From Montifringilla adamsi (Eukaryota; Chordata; Aves; Passeriformes; Passeridae), in the NCBI GenBank assembly GCA_017590115.1, contig JAGGNK010007559.1:6178641-6242640 (forward strand): 64,000 bases of DNA, read 5' to 3'. Positions 50,401 through 55,100 of this stretch are shown piece after piece (position 1 is the stretch's first letter; the number at the start of each line of letters is the position of its first letter). A program made the position numbers and the translations under genes. The notes under the pieces are model-generated. The model was not told where the DNA came from. It saw only the letters and a program-made list of their open reading frames with translations, and made no database searches.

Positions 50401-52127
50401 CAAAACATTGTCTTTCAATATTTTCTAAACAAAATGTTTTGACTTTCTGTTTTGCAATGACACATTTTCAGCAAAATGTGCTTCAACTGAATTAGGAAGA
50501 CAAAAAGGGTTTCTGTGAAATGCCTGAATAAGACATATCAGGGGACTCGAAACAGCTTTTTCAATTTTGACAGAAGAACAGAATACCTTTCATTATGGAT
50601 AGATACTAAAAGAATAATCTGCTTTTCCCTGCTCTCTGCTAGTAACCTGAATAATCAAATTATTTACAGCTCTACTGAGCACCACACCTGCAAATGGCAG
50701 TTTTGGAGTCTCACTGGAAGAAGGGACATTATGCCCTGGAAGAGACTGTCTCTCTTCAGCCTTCCCAGTGCCTGCATTGCTCAAACACCGCAGTTGGCTG
50801 TAGAAAGAGAAAGGCTCTTCTCAAAATCTAGACCAAAATCTAAAAATACAGGCCGATGCCAACCCTGTTTCTAACATTTCTACTTGTCTGAAGACGAGGC
50901 CATGAAAAAGCACAAGCACCATCATGTCTGACATTCCTTTAGGAACATCATCCTCTTCTTGGTAATATTTTTATCACCAAGCTTTCTGATAGTTGGTAAG
51001 TAACTGGATTGCTGTCTTGGGGTGATGTCAAGGAATCATCCAGCCTGAAAGATTTTCTTTTTAAACCATTTTGCAAAGAAATCTCGTCTGGCTAACTGAG
51101 AGAATTTAGGGCAGCAAGCCACAGCCAGCAATGCTGTTCTTGGGACCGTTCAGCGCAGCCATGCTCTGGTACGGACACTGTCACCTCCTCATCCCATCAC
51201 AGGATCCCATCTAAAAACCCAGAGCAAGCTCAGGACGGGGAACCGGAAACACTCACCTAAAGATGAAGATGAAGAGCATCAGCAACATGCAGAAGGTGGC
51301 CACGTTGTCCATAGTCTTCATGAGGACGACGAGCTGGCGTTGCAATGCTGGCATGAAGCGGACCAGCTTCAACACCCGCATGAGGCGAAAGGTGCGCAGG
51401 ACCGAGAGCCCCCCGCCCTGCTGGCCCACAATCTCCCACACGCTGGGGAGGACAAAAAGTGTCAATGCAAGGTGACAGACAAAGCCTAATTGCAAAGGCC
51501 GAGAGGAGGGGCAGTGAACGGAAGGTGAAATTCAGAGAGAAGAGAGATGGAAAGTGGGCAGAGATGTGCTGCCAATGCCCGCGGTGATCTGGACTCTGTC
51601 CAGGCTTGCAAAGAGCAGAGCCCTACTTGAGTGTCAAAAATATGCCTGGAAATCAGTGACTGCAGCTGCAGGGGCAATTATAGCCTTTGCATGTGCCAAA
51701 AAACCAGAGATACTTAATCGGGCACTGGTTGTGCCATTTGGATCCCAGACTATCCCAAGACATCGGGACTGATAGCTTACTGCTTGGGCCTCTCTCTAAA
51801 ATGACCATAAAATAATCCCAAGATATGTATTAGCAATCATGCTTAAGTGCATTAATTACAGAGAGAAGTGTAAAAGTGTCACAGGAAGGTATTTATGCCA
51901 ACTCTCCATTACTTTCTGTTTAATTAAACACCCAAATGAGGAGAAGCACACATAAAGAAAGCTCAAGGTTCGTACCTAATCACCACAATGATCCCATCAA
52001 AAATGTTGTATGGATTCTTAATGTAGCCAAAAGGACCATAAACAAGGACTTTCAACAGCATCTCCAGGGCAAAGAGGCTTGTGAAGACGATGTTGCTGAT
52101 CTCCAGGGCATTGGTAAGTTCCTCTGG
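2348..52127 (-). CDS. CACNA1G: CACNA1G, T-type calcium channel alpha-1G (Cav3.1), exons 10-34 of a split gene; partial at both ends
   Basis: Pore-forming subunit of the low-voltage-activated calcium channel in the plasma membrane, which drives burst firing and pacemaking in excitable cells. The 25 exons give IIS2 to the proximal C-terminus (1216 codons, about half of a roughly 2300-residue protein). Visible hallmarks are S4 helices with Arg/Lys every third residue in domains II, III and IV, and pore motifs TQEDWN (II), KDGWVD (III) and TGDNWN (IV), which fit the EEDD filter of T-type channels. I assign Cav3.1 rather than Cav3.2 or Cav3.3 because of the optional SKEKQMA insert, the LMLDDV cassette and the [18 protein letters not shown] sequence after IVS6. 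There is no start or stop codon and no promoter or polyadenylation site in the window. All introns are GT-AG and all phases agree. Exon numbers follow the mammalian scheme by inference. Confidence 0.97.
2489..4740 (-). other. CACNA1G: CACNA1G intron 33
   Basis: 2252 bases. The part next to exon 34 (about 2512-2710) is almost all purine on the plus strand and hence pyrimidine-rich in the transcript. The rest (2711-4740) shows no gene, tandem array or recognisable repeat. Confidence 0.8.
2512..2710. repeat. Purine-rich low-complexity tract
   Basis: GA- and A-rich on the plus strand (GAGAGAGAAAGAG, GAGAGGAGGAAAAAGG and A-runs). In the CACNA1G transcript it is a CU-rich stretch ending about 25 bases upstream of the exon 34 acceptor. 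Confidence 0.8.
4741..5085 (-). CDS. CACNA1G: CACNA1G exon 33 (IVS6 and proximal C-terminus)
   Basis: 345 bases, 115 codons, phase 0 at both ends. It starts [19 protein letters not shown], then S6 [20 protein letters not shown] and the cytoplasmic [19 protein letters not shown]. The last part, [17 protein letters not shown] to QLSLAYHM, is less conserved. The [17 protein letters not shown] run is the clearest Cav3.1 signature in the window. Acceptor TTTCCAG lies 20 bases from a CR1 tail. Donor ATG|GTGAGA. Confidence 0.97.
5086..5337 (-). other. CACNA1G: CACNA1G intron 32
   Basis: 252 bases between exons 32 and 33; more than a third of it is a CR1 3' fragment. Confidence 0.93.
5105..5200 (-). 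mobile_element. CR1 LINE 3'-end fragment
   Basis: On the plus strand it reads TCACAGAATCAACCAGGCTG, then GGAAAAGACCTTGGAGATCA and TCAAGTCCAACCTATCACC, the reverse complement of a CR1 tail. The element is therefore in the same orientation as CACNA1G. It is truncated to about 95 bases and diverged. Confidence 0.82.
5338..5459 (-). CDS. CACNA1G: CACNA1G exon 32 (domain IV turret and selectivity filter)
   Basis: 122 bases: two bases plus 40 codons. It starts [20 protein letters not shown], then [20 protein letters not shown] and K. The Asp in TGDNWNG is the domain IV filter residue. Acceptor CTTACAG, donor AAG|GTAAGT. It ends on a codon boundary. Confidence 0.97.
5460..5537 (-). other. CACNA1G: CACNA1G intron 31, 78 bases, open in frame
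   Basis: It runs from GTGAGT to TTACAG. It is 26 codons long with no stop in the exon 31/32 frame, and contains GGG runs and one G7 on the sense strand, as is common in very short vertebrate introns. Confidence 0.93.
5538..5616 (-). CDS. CACNA1G: CACNA1G exon 31 (IVS5)
   Basis: 79 bases: 26 codons plus G. It encodes [20 protein letters not shown] and ELFGDL, the S5 helix. Acceptor CTTTTCAG. Donor G|GTGAGT opens a 78-base intron that has no stop in the exon frame. Confidence 0.96.
5894..5964 (-). CDS. CACNA1G: CACNA1G exon 30 (IV S4-S5 linker)
   Basis: 71 bases: two bases plus 23 codons. It encodes [20 protein letters not shown] then LPQ, the amphipathic S4-S5 coupler. Acceptor TTCCACAG, donor CAG|GTAACC. 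Confidence 0.96.
5965..7142 (-). other. CACNA1G: CACNA1G intron 29
   Basis: 1178 bases between the IVS4 exon and the S4-S5 linker exon. I see no gene, repeat family or unusual composition in it. Confidence 0.85.
7143..7276 (-). CDS. CACNA1G: CACNA1G exon 29 (IVS3 and IVS4 voltage sensor)
   Basis: 134 bases: one base, 44 codons, one base. It encodes [20 protein letters not shown] and the S4 stretch [16 protein letters not shown]. From memory, a mutation in this human S4 (R1715H) causes spinocerebellar ataxia 42; all the arginines are present here. Acceptor TCTCCAG, donor GAG|GTGAGA. Confidence 0.97.
7277..8324 (-). other. CACNA1G: CACNA1G intron 28
   Basis: 1048 bases. Nothing recognisable beyond the splice sites; short open frames on both strands have no family features. 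Confidence 0.85.
8325..8434 (-). CDS. CACNA1G: CACNA1G exon 28 (IVS2)
   Basis: 110 bases: 36 codons plus AG. It encodes [20 protein letters not shown] and [16 protein letters not shown], the S2 helix and the S2-S3 loop. Acceptor ATCCCAG, donor AG|GTAACA. The split Arg codon is completed in exon 29. Confidence 0.97.
8435..10757 (-). other. CACNA1G: CACNA1G intron 27
   Basis: 2323 bases. The stretch 9950-10330 is AT-rich and contains an octamer-like ATTTGCAT and several TTAAT/TTATAT runs; the rest has mixed composition. A CT/T tract lies at 10446-10477. Confidence 0.8.
10446..10477. repeat. (CT)n followed by T18 tract
   Basis: T- and CT-rich low-complexity sequence, ending in a run of about 18 T on the plus strand (purine on the gene strand). 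Confidence 0.85.
10758..10909 (-). CDS. CACNA1G: CACNA1G exon 27 (III-IV linker end and IVS1)
   Basis: 152 bases: AA plus 50 codons. It encodes [20 protein letters not shown] and the S1 helix [19 protein letters not shown], ending HYQQPK. The leading AA is completed by A (Lys) or G (Glu) from exon 25 or 26. The acceptor is CTGCTGCAG followed by AAG, a tandem NAGNAG. Donor AAG|GTACTG. Confidence 0.97.
12811..12848. repeat. Perfect inverted repeat, 17-base arms, 4-base loop
   Basis: The left arm GTTCAGATATCTGCAAA (12811-12827) and the right arm TTTGCAGATATCTGAAC (12832-12848) are exact reverse complements around GGTT. The structure would fold as a stable hairpin in RNA from either strand. No transposon is recognised around it. 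Confidence 0.95.
12891..12932. repeat. Inverted repeat, 11-base arms, 20-base loop
   Basis: CCAGCACCCAG (12891-12901) and CTGGGTGCTGG (12922-12932) are exact reverse complements. It lies 42 bases beyond the longer hairpin at 12811-12848. Confidence 0.85.
14741..14756. repeat. Homopolymer A run
   Basis: A run of about 16 A on the plus strand inside intron 26, close to the CA microsatellite. Confidence 0.8.
14882..14905. repeat. (CA)12 microsatellite
   Basis: Twelve uninterrupted CA units. On the transcript strand this is a (UG)12 run, a type of sequence bound by CELF and TDP-43 proteins. Confidence 0.95.
16376..16442. repeat. A-rich low-complexity tract
   Basis: Runs of 6-12 A interrupted by CCC, CCT, G and T. 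The CACNA1G transcript reads this as a U-rich tract 282-348 bases downstream of cassette exon 26. Confidence 0.9.
16724..16774 (-). CDS. CACNA1G: CACNA1G exon 26, 51-base alternative III-IV linker cassette
   Basis: 51 bases: AT, 16 codons, G. It reads [16 protein letters not shown]. The preceding base, A or G according to which exon 25 donor is used, makes the first residue Asn or Asp; the last G joins AA of exon 27 to make Glu. The LMLDDV start is identical to the optional mammalian exon 26, which I recall as 18 residues (LMLDDVIASGSSASAASE). The bird version is one codon shorter and differs in its second half. Acceptor TTCTTTTAG, donor AAG|GTACTG. It is too short to appear as an isolated open frame and was found by searching the reverse strand for LMLDDV. 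Confidence 0.93.
16775..19190 (-). other. CACNA1G: CACNA1G intron 25
   Basis: 2416 bases between the dual-donor exon 25 and cassette exon 26. The part next to exon 25 (about 18600-19090) is AT-rich and holds two UGCAUG motifs and one GCAUG on the transcript strand. No repeat family or gene is seen. Confidence 0.85.
18998..19085 (-). promoter_or_regulatory. Cluster of Rbfox-type UGCAUG motifs downstream of exon 25
   Basis: On the gene strand TGCATG lies at 18998-19003 and 19060-19065, and GCATG at 19081-19085. All fall 105-193 bases downstream of the competing exon 25 donors, the position from which Rbfox proteins usually promote use of the upstream splice site. That they act here is inference. 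Confidence 0.55.
19191..19404 (-). CDS. CACNA1G: CACNA1G exon 25 with alternative donor (IIIS6 and start of III-IV linker)
   Basis: The long form is 214 bases (71 codons plus G); the short form ends at 19212 and is 193 bases (64 codons plus A). It encodes [20 protein letters not shown], the S6 end [15 protein letters not shown], then the charged linker [19 protein letters not shown] and LRRLEKKRR. The proximal (short-form) donor A|GTAAGG is strong. The distal donor G|GTCGGT is weaker and adds SKEKQMA, the seven-residue insert known from mammalian Cav3.1. Acceptor TTTGCAG. The IIIS6 Met in LNMFVG is, from memory, the position of human M1531. Confidence 0.96.
19405..19966 (-). other. CACNA1G: CACNA1G intron 24
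   Basis: 562 bases between the domain III filter exon and the IIIS6 exon. Nothing recognisable in it. Confidence 0.88.
19967..20056 (-). CDS. CACNA1G: CACNA1G exon 24 (domain III pore loop and selectivity filter)
   Basis: 90 bases, 30 codons, phase 0 at both ends. It encodes [20 protein letters not shown] and [10 protein letters not shown]. The Asp in SKDGWVD is the domain III filter residue; an Asp rather than Glu here separates T-type from high-voltage-activated channels. Acceptor TTTCTAG, donor CAG|GTACAG. Confidence 0.97.
20057..20646 (-). other. CACNA1G: CACNA1G intron 23
   Basis: 590 bases. Nothing recognisable in it. Confidence 0.88.
20647..20772 (-). CDS. CACNA1G: CACNA1G exon 23 (domain III extracellular turret)
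   Basis: 126 bases, 42 codons, phase 0 at both ends. It encodes [20 protein letters not shown] and continues SDC to the pore lead-in [11 protein letters not shown] and the overlapping NKS are N-glycosylation sequons on the extracellular loop, and the cysteines are in the positions usual for T-type channels. Acceptor TTTGCAG, donor CAG|GTATTA. Confidence 0.97.
20773..23450 (-). other. CACNA1G: CACNA1G intron 22
   Basis: 2678 bases. A CR1 fragment lies about 90 bases upstream of nothing but intron, at its exon 22 end (23247-23360). The stretch 22240-22930 is AT-rich with several TAAT cores and no repeat that I recognise. Confidence 0.85.
23247..23360 (-). mobile_element. CR1 LINE 3'-end fragment
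   Basis: On the plus strand it reads CATAGAATCATGGAATGAGT, GGACTGGAAGGGAGGTCACC and TAGTCCAGCTCCCTGCAGTG, the reverse complement of a CR1 tail with its ATTCTATG-type end repeat. It is on the gene strand and truncated. Confidence 0.85.
23451..23577 (-). CDS. CACNA1G: CACNA1G exon 22 (III S4-S5 linker and IIIS5)
   Basis: 127 bases: one base plus 42 codons. It starts [20 protein letters not shown], then the S5 helix [19 protein letters not shown]. Acceptor CCTACAG, donor CAG|GTGAGT. It ends on a codon boundary. Confidence 0.97.
23578..29883 (-). other. CACNA1G: CACNA1G intron 21
   Basis: 6306 bases between IIIS4 and the III S4-S5 linker. It contains one CR1 fragment (24010-24222) and an old repeat-like motif GGGCCTGATCCT near 26431. 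I see no gene; the open frames on both strands lack family features. Confidence 0.85.
24010..24222 (-). mobile_element. CR1 LINE 3'-end fragment, about 210 bases
   Basis: The best preserved CR1 here. On the plus strand it reads TTTGGGTTGGAAGGGACCTT, CATCTAATCCAACCCCCTGC, AGCAGGGACACCTCGTACTA, CAGGGATGGGGCATCTATCA and TCTCTGGGCAATCTGTGCCA, the typical antisense CR1 order. The element is in the gene orientation and 5'-truncated. Confidence 0.95.
29884..30068 (-). CDS. CACNA1G: CACNA1G exon 21 (IIIS3 and IIIS4 voltage sensor)
   Basis: 185 bases: 61 codons plus AG. It encodes [21 protein letters not shown]3 ([16 protein letters not shown]) and S4 ([19 protein letters not shown]), with arginines three apart. 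Acceptor TGGGCAG, donor AG|GTAAGT. The last Arg codon is completed by the first A of exon 22. Confidence 0.97.
30069..30950 (-). other. CACNA1G: CACNA1G intron 20
   Basis: 882 bases. The part 30645-30795 resembles an ancient dispersed repeat; the rest shows nothing recognisable. Confidence 0.85.
30645..30795. repeat. Ancient dispersed-repeat relic (family not named)
   Basis: It contains AATGGGACTTACATGCATGG, GAAGTTAAGCATGTGCTCAA, GAGCTTTGCTGAATAGGACA and GGTGTAAATCAAGAGCAACT, phrases that recur as degraded repeats in reptile and bird genomes. I cannot name the family with confidence. Confidence 0.5.
30951..31019 (-). CDS. CACNA1G: CACNA1G exon 20 (IIIS2)
   Basis: 69 bases, 23 codons, phase 0 at both ends. 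It encodes [20 protein letters not shown] then TVK, the S2 helix. Acceptor TTCCTAG, donor AAG|GTAAAT. It is symmetric, but skipping would delete a voltage-sensor helix, so it is expected to be constitutive. Confidence 0.97.
31020..33864 (-). other. CACNA1G: CACNA1G intron 19
   Basis: 2845 bases. It contains a possible old tRNA-derived SINE relic near 31575-31680 and short C runs near 31077 and 31260. No gene is supported. Confidence 0.85.
31575..31680 (-). repeat. Possible CORE/MIR-like SINE relic
   Basis: On the minus strand it reads GGGCACGGTCTAGTGGATAG (tRNA A-box-like), then GGGGACTGAGAAATGAGGC, a weak B-box-like GGGCTTCACGCC and TGGCTTTGGGCAA. The order recalls a tRNA-derived SINE head, but divergence is high. 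Confidence 0.35.
33865..33988 (-). CDS. CACNA1G: CACNA1G exon 19 (IIIS1)
   Basis: 124 bases: one base plus 41 codons. It begins [20 protein letters not shown], then the S1 helix [13 protein letters not shown] and RPKIEPHSA. The acceptor CAACAG is preceded by a T14 run on the sense strand (34002-34015), which forms most of its polypyrimidine tract. Donor GCT|GTAAGT. Confidence 0.97.
33989..35142 (-). other. CACNA1G: CACNA1G intron 18
   Basis: 1154 bases. The A14 run at 34002-34015 is the pyrimidine tract of exon 19 on the sense strand. A tRNA-like stretch near 34055-34145 was considered and rejected. Nothing else recognisable. Confidence 0.85.
35143..35243 (-). CDS. CACNA1G: CACNA1G exon 18 (end of II-III linker, lead-in to IIIS1)
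   Basis: 101 bases: 33 codons plus AG. It encodes [18 protein letters not shown] and [15 protein letters not shown], a basic amphipathic segment before IIIS1. Acceptor CCCTCCAG, donor AG|GTAAGG. It is more divergent from mammalian Cav3.1 than the flanking transmembrane exons, but length and phase match. Confidence 0.95.
35244..40710 (-). other. CACNA1G: CACNA1G intron 17
   Basis: 5467 bases. It contains an (ATT)n run near 37903-37920, a GGGCCTGATTCTGGCC repeat-like motif near 38528 and several T/A runs. There is no supported gene; the longest open frame (37930-38478, minus) shows no family features. Confidence 0.85.
37903..37920. repeat. (ATT)n short microsatellite
   Basis: About five ATT units ending in a T run. 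Confidence 0.8.
40711..41157 (-). CDS. CACNA1G: CACNA1G exon 17, large II-III linker exon
   Basis: 447 bases, 149 codons, phase 0 at both ends; the longest exon here. It starts [11 protein letters not shown] and continues through a Ser/Arg-rich stretch ([17 protein letters not shown]), [14 protein letters not shown], an acidic stretch, [24 protein letters not shown] and the acidic [11 protein letters not shown] end. These blocks follow the mammalian order. Many Ser residues in basic contexts suggest phosphorylation sites, which is inference. Acceptor CCGCAG, donor ATG|GTAAGG. Confidence 0.96.
41158..41263 (-). other. CACNA1G: CACNA1G intron 16, 106 bases
   Basis: Short intron from GTACTC to CCGCAG within the linker region. 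Its length is not a multiple of three, so retention would shift the frame of exon 17. Confidence 0.92.
41264..41451 (-). CDS. CACNA1G: CACNA1G exon 16 (II-III linker)
   Basis: 188 bases: two bases plus 62 codons. It contains [20 protein letters not shown] then [10 protein letters not shown], the most conserved block of this cytoplasmic linker, and ends VHELKSP. Acceptor TCTTCCAG, donor CCG|GTACTC. It is separated from exon 17 by an intron of only 106 bases. The sequence is GC- and CpG-rich. Confidence 0.95.
41452..42032 (-). other. CACNA1G: CACNA1G intron 15
   Basis: 581 bases. Nothing recognisable in it. Confidence 0.88.
42033..42126 (-). CDS. CACNA1G: CACNA1G exon 15 (II-III linker)
   Basis: 94 bases: 31 codons plus one base. 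It starts [20 protein letters not shown], an acidic cytoplasmic stretch matching the GDANKSESE segment of the mammalian channel. Acceptor GCTCCAG, donor CCT|GTGAGT. The final T joins TG of exon 16 to make Leu. Confidence 0.94.
42127..44882 (-). other. CACNA1G: CACNA1G intron 14
   Basis: 2756 bases between cassette exon 14 and exon 15. It contains a CA microsatellite and otherwise no recognisable gene or repeat. Confidence 0.85.
44387..44416. repeat. Interrupted (CA)n microsatellite
   Basis: CA units interrupted once by ATCA. Confidence 0.9.
44883..44951 (-). CDS. CACNA1G: CACNA1G exon 14, symmetric 23-codon cassette in the II-III linker
   Basis: 69 bases, phase 0 at both ends: [20 protein letters not shown] then SSG. 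It corresponds to the 23-residue II-III linker segment that is optional in mammalian Cav3.1. Because exon 13 ends and exon 15 begins on codon boundaries, skipping it would keep the frame. Acceptor TCCTTCAG, donor GGGG|GTACGT. Whether it is skipped in this species cannot be told from genomic sequence. Confidence 0.95.
44952..49179 (-). other. CACNA1G: CACNA1G intron 13
   Basis: 4228 bases upstream of cassette exon 14. It contains an AT-rich, TAAT-rich island (45235-45420) and a 13-base direct repeat (48437-48468). No gene is supported. Confidence 0.85.
48437..48468. repeat. Direct repeat of 13 bases, spacing 19
   Basis: GGTATAAGGGTCC occurs at 48437-48449 and 48456-48468 without mismatch. Confidence 0.9.
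49180..49335 (-). CDS. CACNA1G: CACNA1G exon 13 (domain II selectivity filter and IIS6)
   Basis: 156 bases, 52 codons, phase 0 at both ends. ILTQEDWN carries the domain II filter glutamate. S6 is [18 protein letters not shown], followed by QTE, where the II-III linker starts. The IIS6 alanine in [10 protein letters not shown] is conserved; from memory, the corresponding human residue (A961) is mutated in early-onset cerebellar atrophy. Acceptor CTGCAG, donor GAG|GTAATG. Confidence 0.97.
49336..50024 (-). other. CACNA1G: CACNA1G intron 12
   Basis: 689 bases. Nothing recognisable in it. Confidence 0.88.
50025..50139 (-). CDS. CACNA1G: CACNA1G exon 12 (IIS5 end and pore turret)
   Basis: 115 bases: one base plus 38 codons. 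It encodes [18 protein letters not shown] and the pore-helix lead-in ending [10 protein letters not shown]. Acceptor TTTGCAG, donor CAG|GTACAA. It ends on a codon boundary just before the domain II filter. Confidence 0.97.
50140..51256 (-). other. CACNA1G: CACNA1G intron 11
   Basis: 1117 bases. AT-rich between 50230 and 50600; no gene or repeat family recognised. Confidence 0.87.
51257..51442 (-). CDS. CACNA1G: CACNA1G exon 11 (IIS3 end, IIS4 voltage sensor, IIS5)
   Basis: 186 bases: one base, 61 codons, two bases. It begins [11 protein letters not shown]. The S4 sensor reads [16 protein letters not shown], with positive residues three apart. The S4-S5 linker and S5 ([16 protein letters not shown]) follow. 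Acceptor CCCCAG, donor AG|GTGAGT. The last codon, Ser, is split with exon 12. Confidence 0.97.
   Translation of the reverse strand, partial: RVGDCGPAGRGALGPAHLSPHAGVEAGPLHASIATPARRPHEDYGQRGHLLHVADALHLHL
51443..51975 (-). other. CACNA1G: CACNA1G intron 10
   Basis: 533 bases. Nothing recognisable in it. Confidence 0.88.
51976..52127 (-). CDS. CACNA1G: CACNA1G exon 10 (IIS2 to start of IIS3)
   Basis: 152 bases: 50 codons starting at [12 protein letters not shown] plus two bases (AG). It encodes the S2 helix ([20 protein letters not shown]) and the start of S3 ([10 protein letters not shown]). Acceptor TTTCCTCAG, donor AG|GTACGA. The next exon supplies the C that completes the split Ser codon. 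This is the first exon of the gene that I can find in the window. Confidence 0.96.
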
Positions 52128-55100
52128 CTGAGGAAAGAAGAGGAGGAAATTGAGAAAACAAACAGCCAGCTCCATATCCAAAAATCACACATGGAAACAC
52201 AACAAACCCCAGTACTGCAAGTGTGAGAATACTGATGCTAATGATGTGGTGAGAAAATGGCAATAGCTCACTCAAAGCCCAGGAGTTGGAAGGAAAATAC
52301 TTTCAGAGTGTTTAAGGTTTAGAAGTCCATTGTAAATTCACCAGGTAAATCTGGACATGGACGTCATGTTAATCAGAGCTTTAGTACCACCTCAGGAGGT
52401 TTAGGCAGAAGTGGCATGTACTGAGGCTTAATGCTTTGACATCCCCCACACTGATTCTCCTTATGCAGAAGGGAAAGTCAGGCATTTTCTCACATAAATA
52501 TCCCTTTAGGGCCTGTCTTTTTATTTAGTAGCTCATCAAAAGATTTGAGCTAAGATTTTTCAAAAGCAGAGATCTGAGGTGATATAACCAGAATGGCTCC
52601 AAAAAAAAAATCTCATTACTCAAAAGAAATCTCATTATCAGGCGACCCCAAATCTGCAGCTGAGGAAGGGCCCGATGCTGGCATTCCAGGCAGGCAATCT
52701 GAAAATAGAGGTATGAATAAACCACAAAAACTTAACAAACAGACTCCTGGTAGTCTTAGACCTAAATTAATGCCTTTTATGTTTTTTTTAGCATGTTTCA
52801 CAGAGGGTTCCCAACAATGCCTGCAGATGCCCAGTGCTTCACTTTCCCCGACAGGTGGGCAGGCATTATTGGAAAACATATGGCAGAAGACAAAACCTGT
52901 AGTCTGCGTGGGATCAGTCAGTGGCAAAGACAGAATCCACACACAGGATCACTTCTCCCCATTTAACCCCACGACACAGTTGCAGCTGCTTGTTTCAGCT
53001 GAAAGGCTTCATTAAAGCCAGGGAGCTGACATCCTGCTGGTAGATGGTGGTGGGGTCACATCAGCAGTGCTGAGGTGGCGCGCAGCATTGGGCTGGCTCA
53101 GCTCAGCTCACACCTCACACACAGTGGCTGCTAGGTTCCCCTGGGGTATTTTGGCACTGGCTGGTCTAACTTGTAACCACCCATGTGGCTTTAGATGCCT
53201 GGACCATAACCACAATGGGTTACGGCCAGATGTGCATGCTTACAGCAGCCACACCACGAGCAGGGGACAATGTGCAACACGTGCAGTTGACTGCACCTTC
53301 CACTTACATGAAACACATTCATGACTGGCCAAAAGCTTCCTGTGACAGACCAGGAGCTGCTACACCACAGCACAGGCTGTAGGGTTTGACTTGAGGTGAC
53401 CCGACCCCAACATGAGGGCAACCATAAGAGTAGAGACCTCAGGGGCAGGATCAACACTTGGTCAACTGTGCTTCAGAAAAAAACTACAAAAAACTACAGT
53501 GACCAAGGGGGTCATAAACACATGCTGGCAAAAACACAGATAAATCCATGCAGGCATTCAAATATTTGTTTCCAAGGGTTAAACTACCCAGGCCCAGCCT
53601 TTGCAGCTCAAGTTCCTCCGACCCAGCTTGAGGGTAGATGGGGACCAAAATCAGTTTGATGTTATCTCAACATGGTAGTGAATCCCTGAGGACTTGCACG
53701 GATAATACCCCTGCACAGATATTGGCAGGAGCTTGTGATGACACAGGATAGCAAGGGAGGAAACAGGAGCATTTAAAAGAAAATGTAATAAAAAAGTAAA
53801 AAAAAGAGGGTGTTGAACACAATTTATACCTCAAACATCCTTGCTGAAGAACAGATCCCTTGGCTAGAGCTTGCCAAACGCACCATGCACACAGCCCAAA
53901 TCACCTGCCGCTGATCTAGAGCTAAAATACAAACGCTGCAGCTCCCAATATTAAATTCAGCCACGGTTTAATGCCGTAATACCTATGGGAACACTCAGAC
54001 ACAGGGTAATAAATAGGCCAAGAACTTATATGTCAAGCTGCACCTCAGGACAATTTGAAATAACTACAATTCTACATTACTCACAAAAAAATGCCAACTC
54101 ATTCATGAGTGCCTCAGTGCCGAGGCAGGCTGTGCTGTTATTAGTACCTCAGTGATACAGCTGGAAAGGAGATGTGTTCCTGGAAGCTTTCCTTCTCATC
54201 CATCAGCACCACTAACCTGGACCCTGAAGGCTGGTTTCCACCCTCTGTTCCACCTCTGCAGTGGCACAGTGAAATCCAACTGGAGCCGCAGGCACAACCC
54301 AGTTAAACACCTCGCCCAACATCTCCCACAGTCACAACATCTTTTCCTTGCAGGAGCTGACATGGAAAATCCAACAGCCCTGGTAGGGATGACATGTTAA
54401 TAGCATGGATTAATGAAGCTCTGGACTTCATGGGCACTTCCCAGTCAGAGATGTTGTTGGAATGTGCAAATCCAGAAGGGAGGTGCTGGCAGGGCATAGC
54501 TGGGTGATGTGGGGAGGCAGAGGGGGAGCAGCATTTACATTGCAACCCTCCCAGGATCCTCAGCACACACTGGAGGGGCTGTGACCCCTCTGGCCCATGA
54601 AATTTCCCTCCCAGAGCATTCAACTCAGGAGATATCCAACACCCAAATAGCCCTGGCACTGGCTTGTGAGGGCTATGGGTCAACCTGTGCTGACACAGCA
54701 GGAAAAAATCTACCTGCCTCCCAATACTTCACCCCAAAAAGCTACCTGCCCTCCCACTCCTCCTCCACATACTCTTATCCACTTCTCTTGCAGGAAACAG
54801 TTTTCAATATCTGAGACACTGGGCAGACATAATAACAATGAATATTGGGAACTCCTGGACCAGAGGTGAGAATTAATATCCAAAAAACTAATTGGTTAAA
54901 CTGGATTGAAAGAGAAAGGGAAAACTCCCATGTCATCCATCCAGGAAAAGTGAAGAGATCCAGAGCAGCCTGTAGTTCTTCTGGGGTGGGTAAGCTGAGC
55001 ATCTGCTGAAAGCACACCCCACTCTGACCTGGCTGAAATCAGCTGAGTTATTTTGCTTTGGGAAACTACACATCCCTAAACAGATGAGATGGGGCGATGC

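Noticed and set aside
2348..52127. Assignment to CACNA1H or CACNA1I instead of CACNA1G
   Set aside because: SKEKQMA, the LMLDDV cassette and [18 protein letters not shown] are Cav3.1 features as I know the family. Only exon 34 leans toward Cav3.2.
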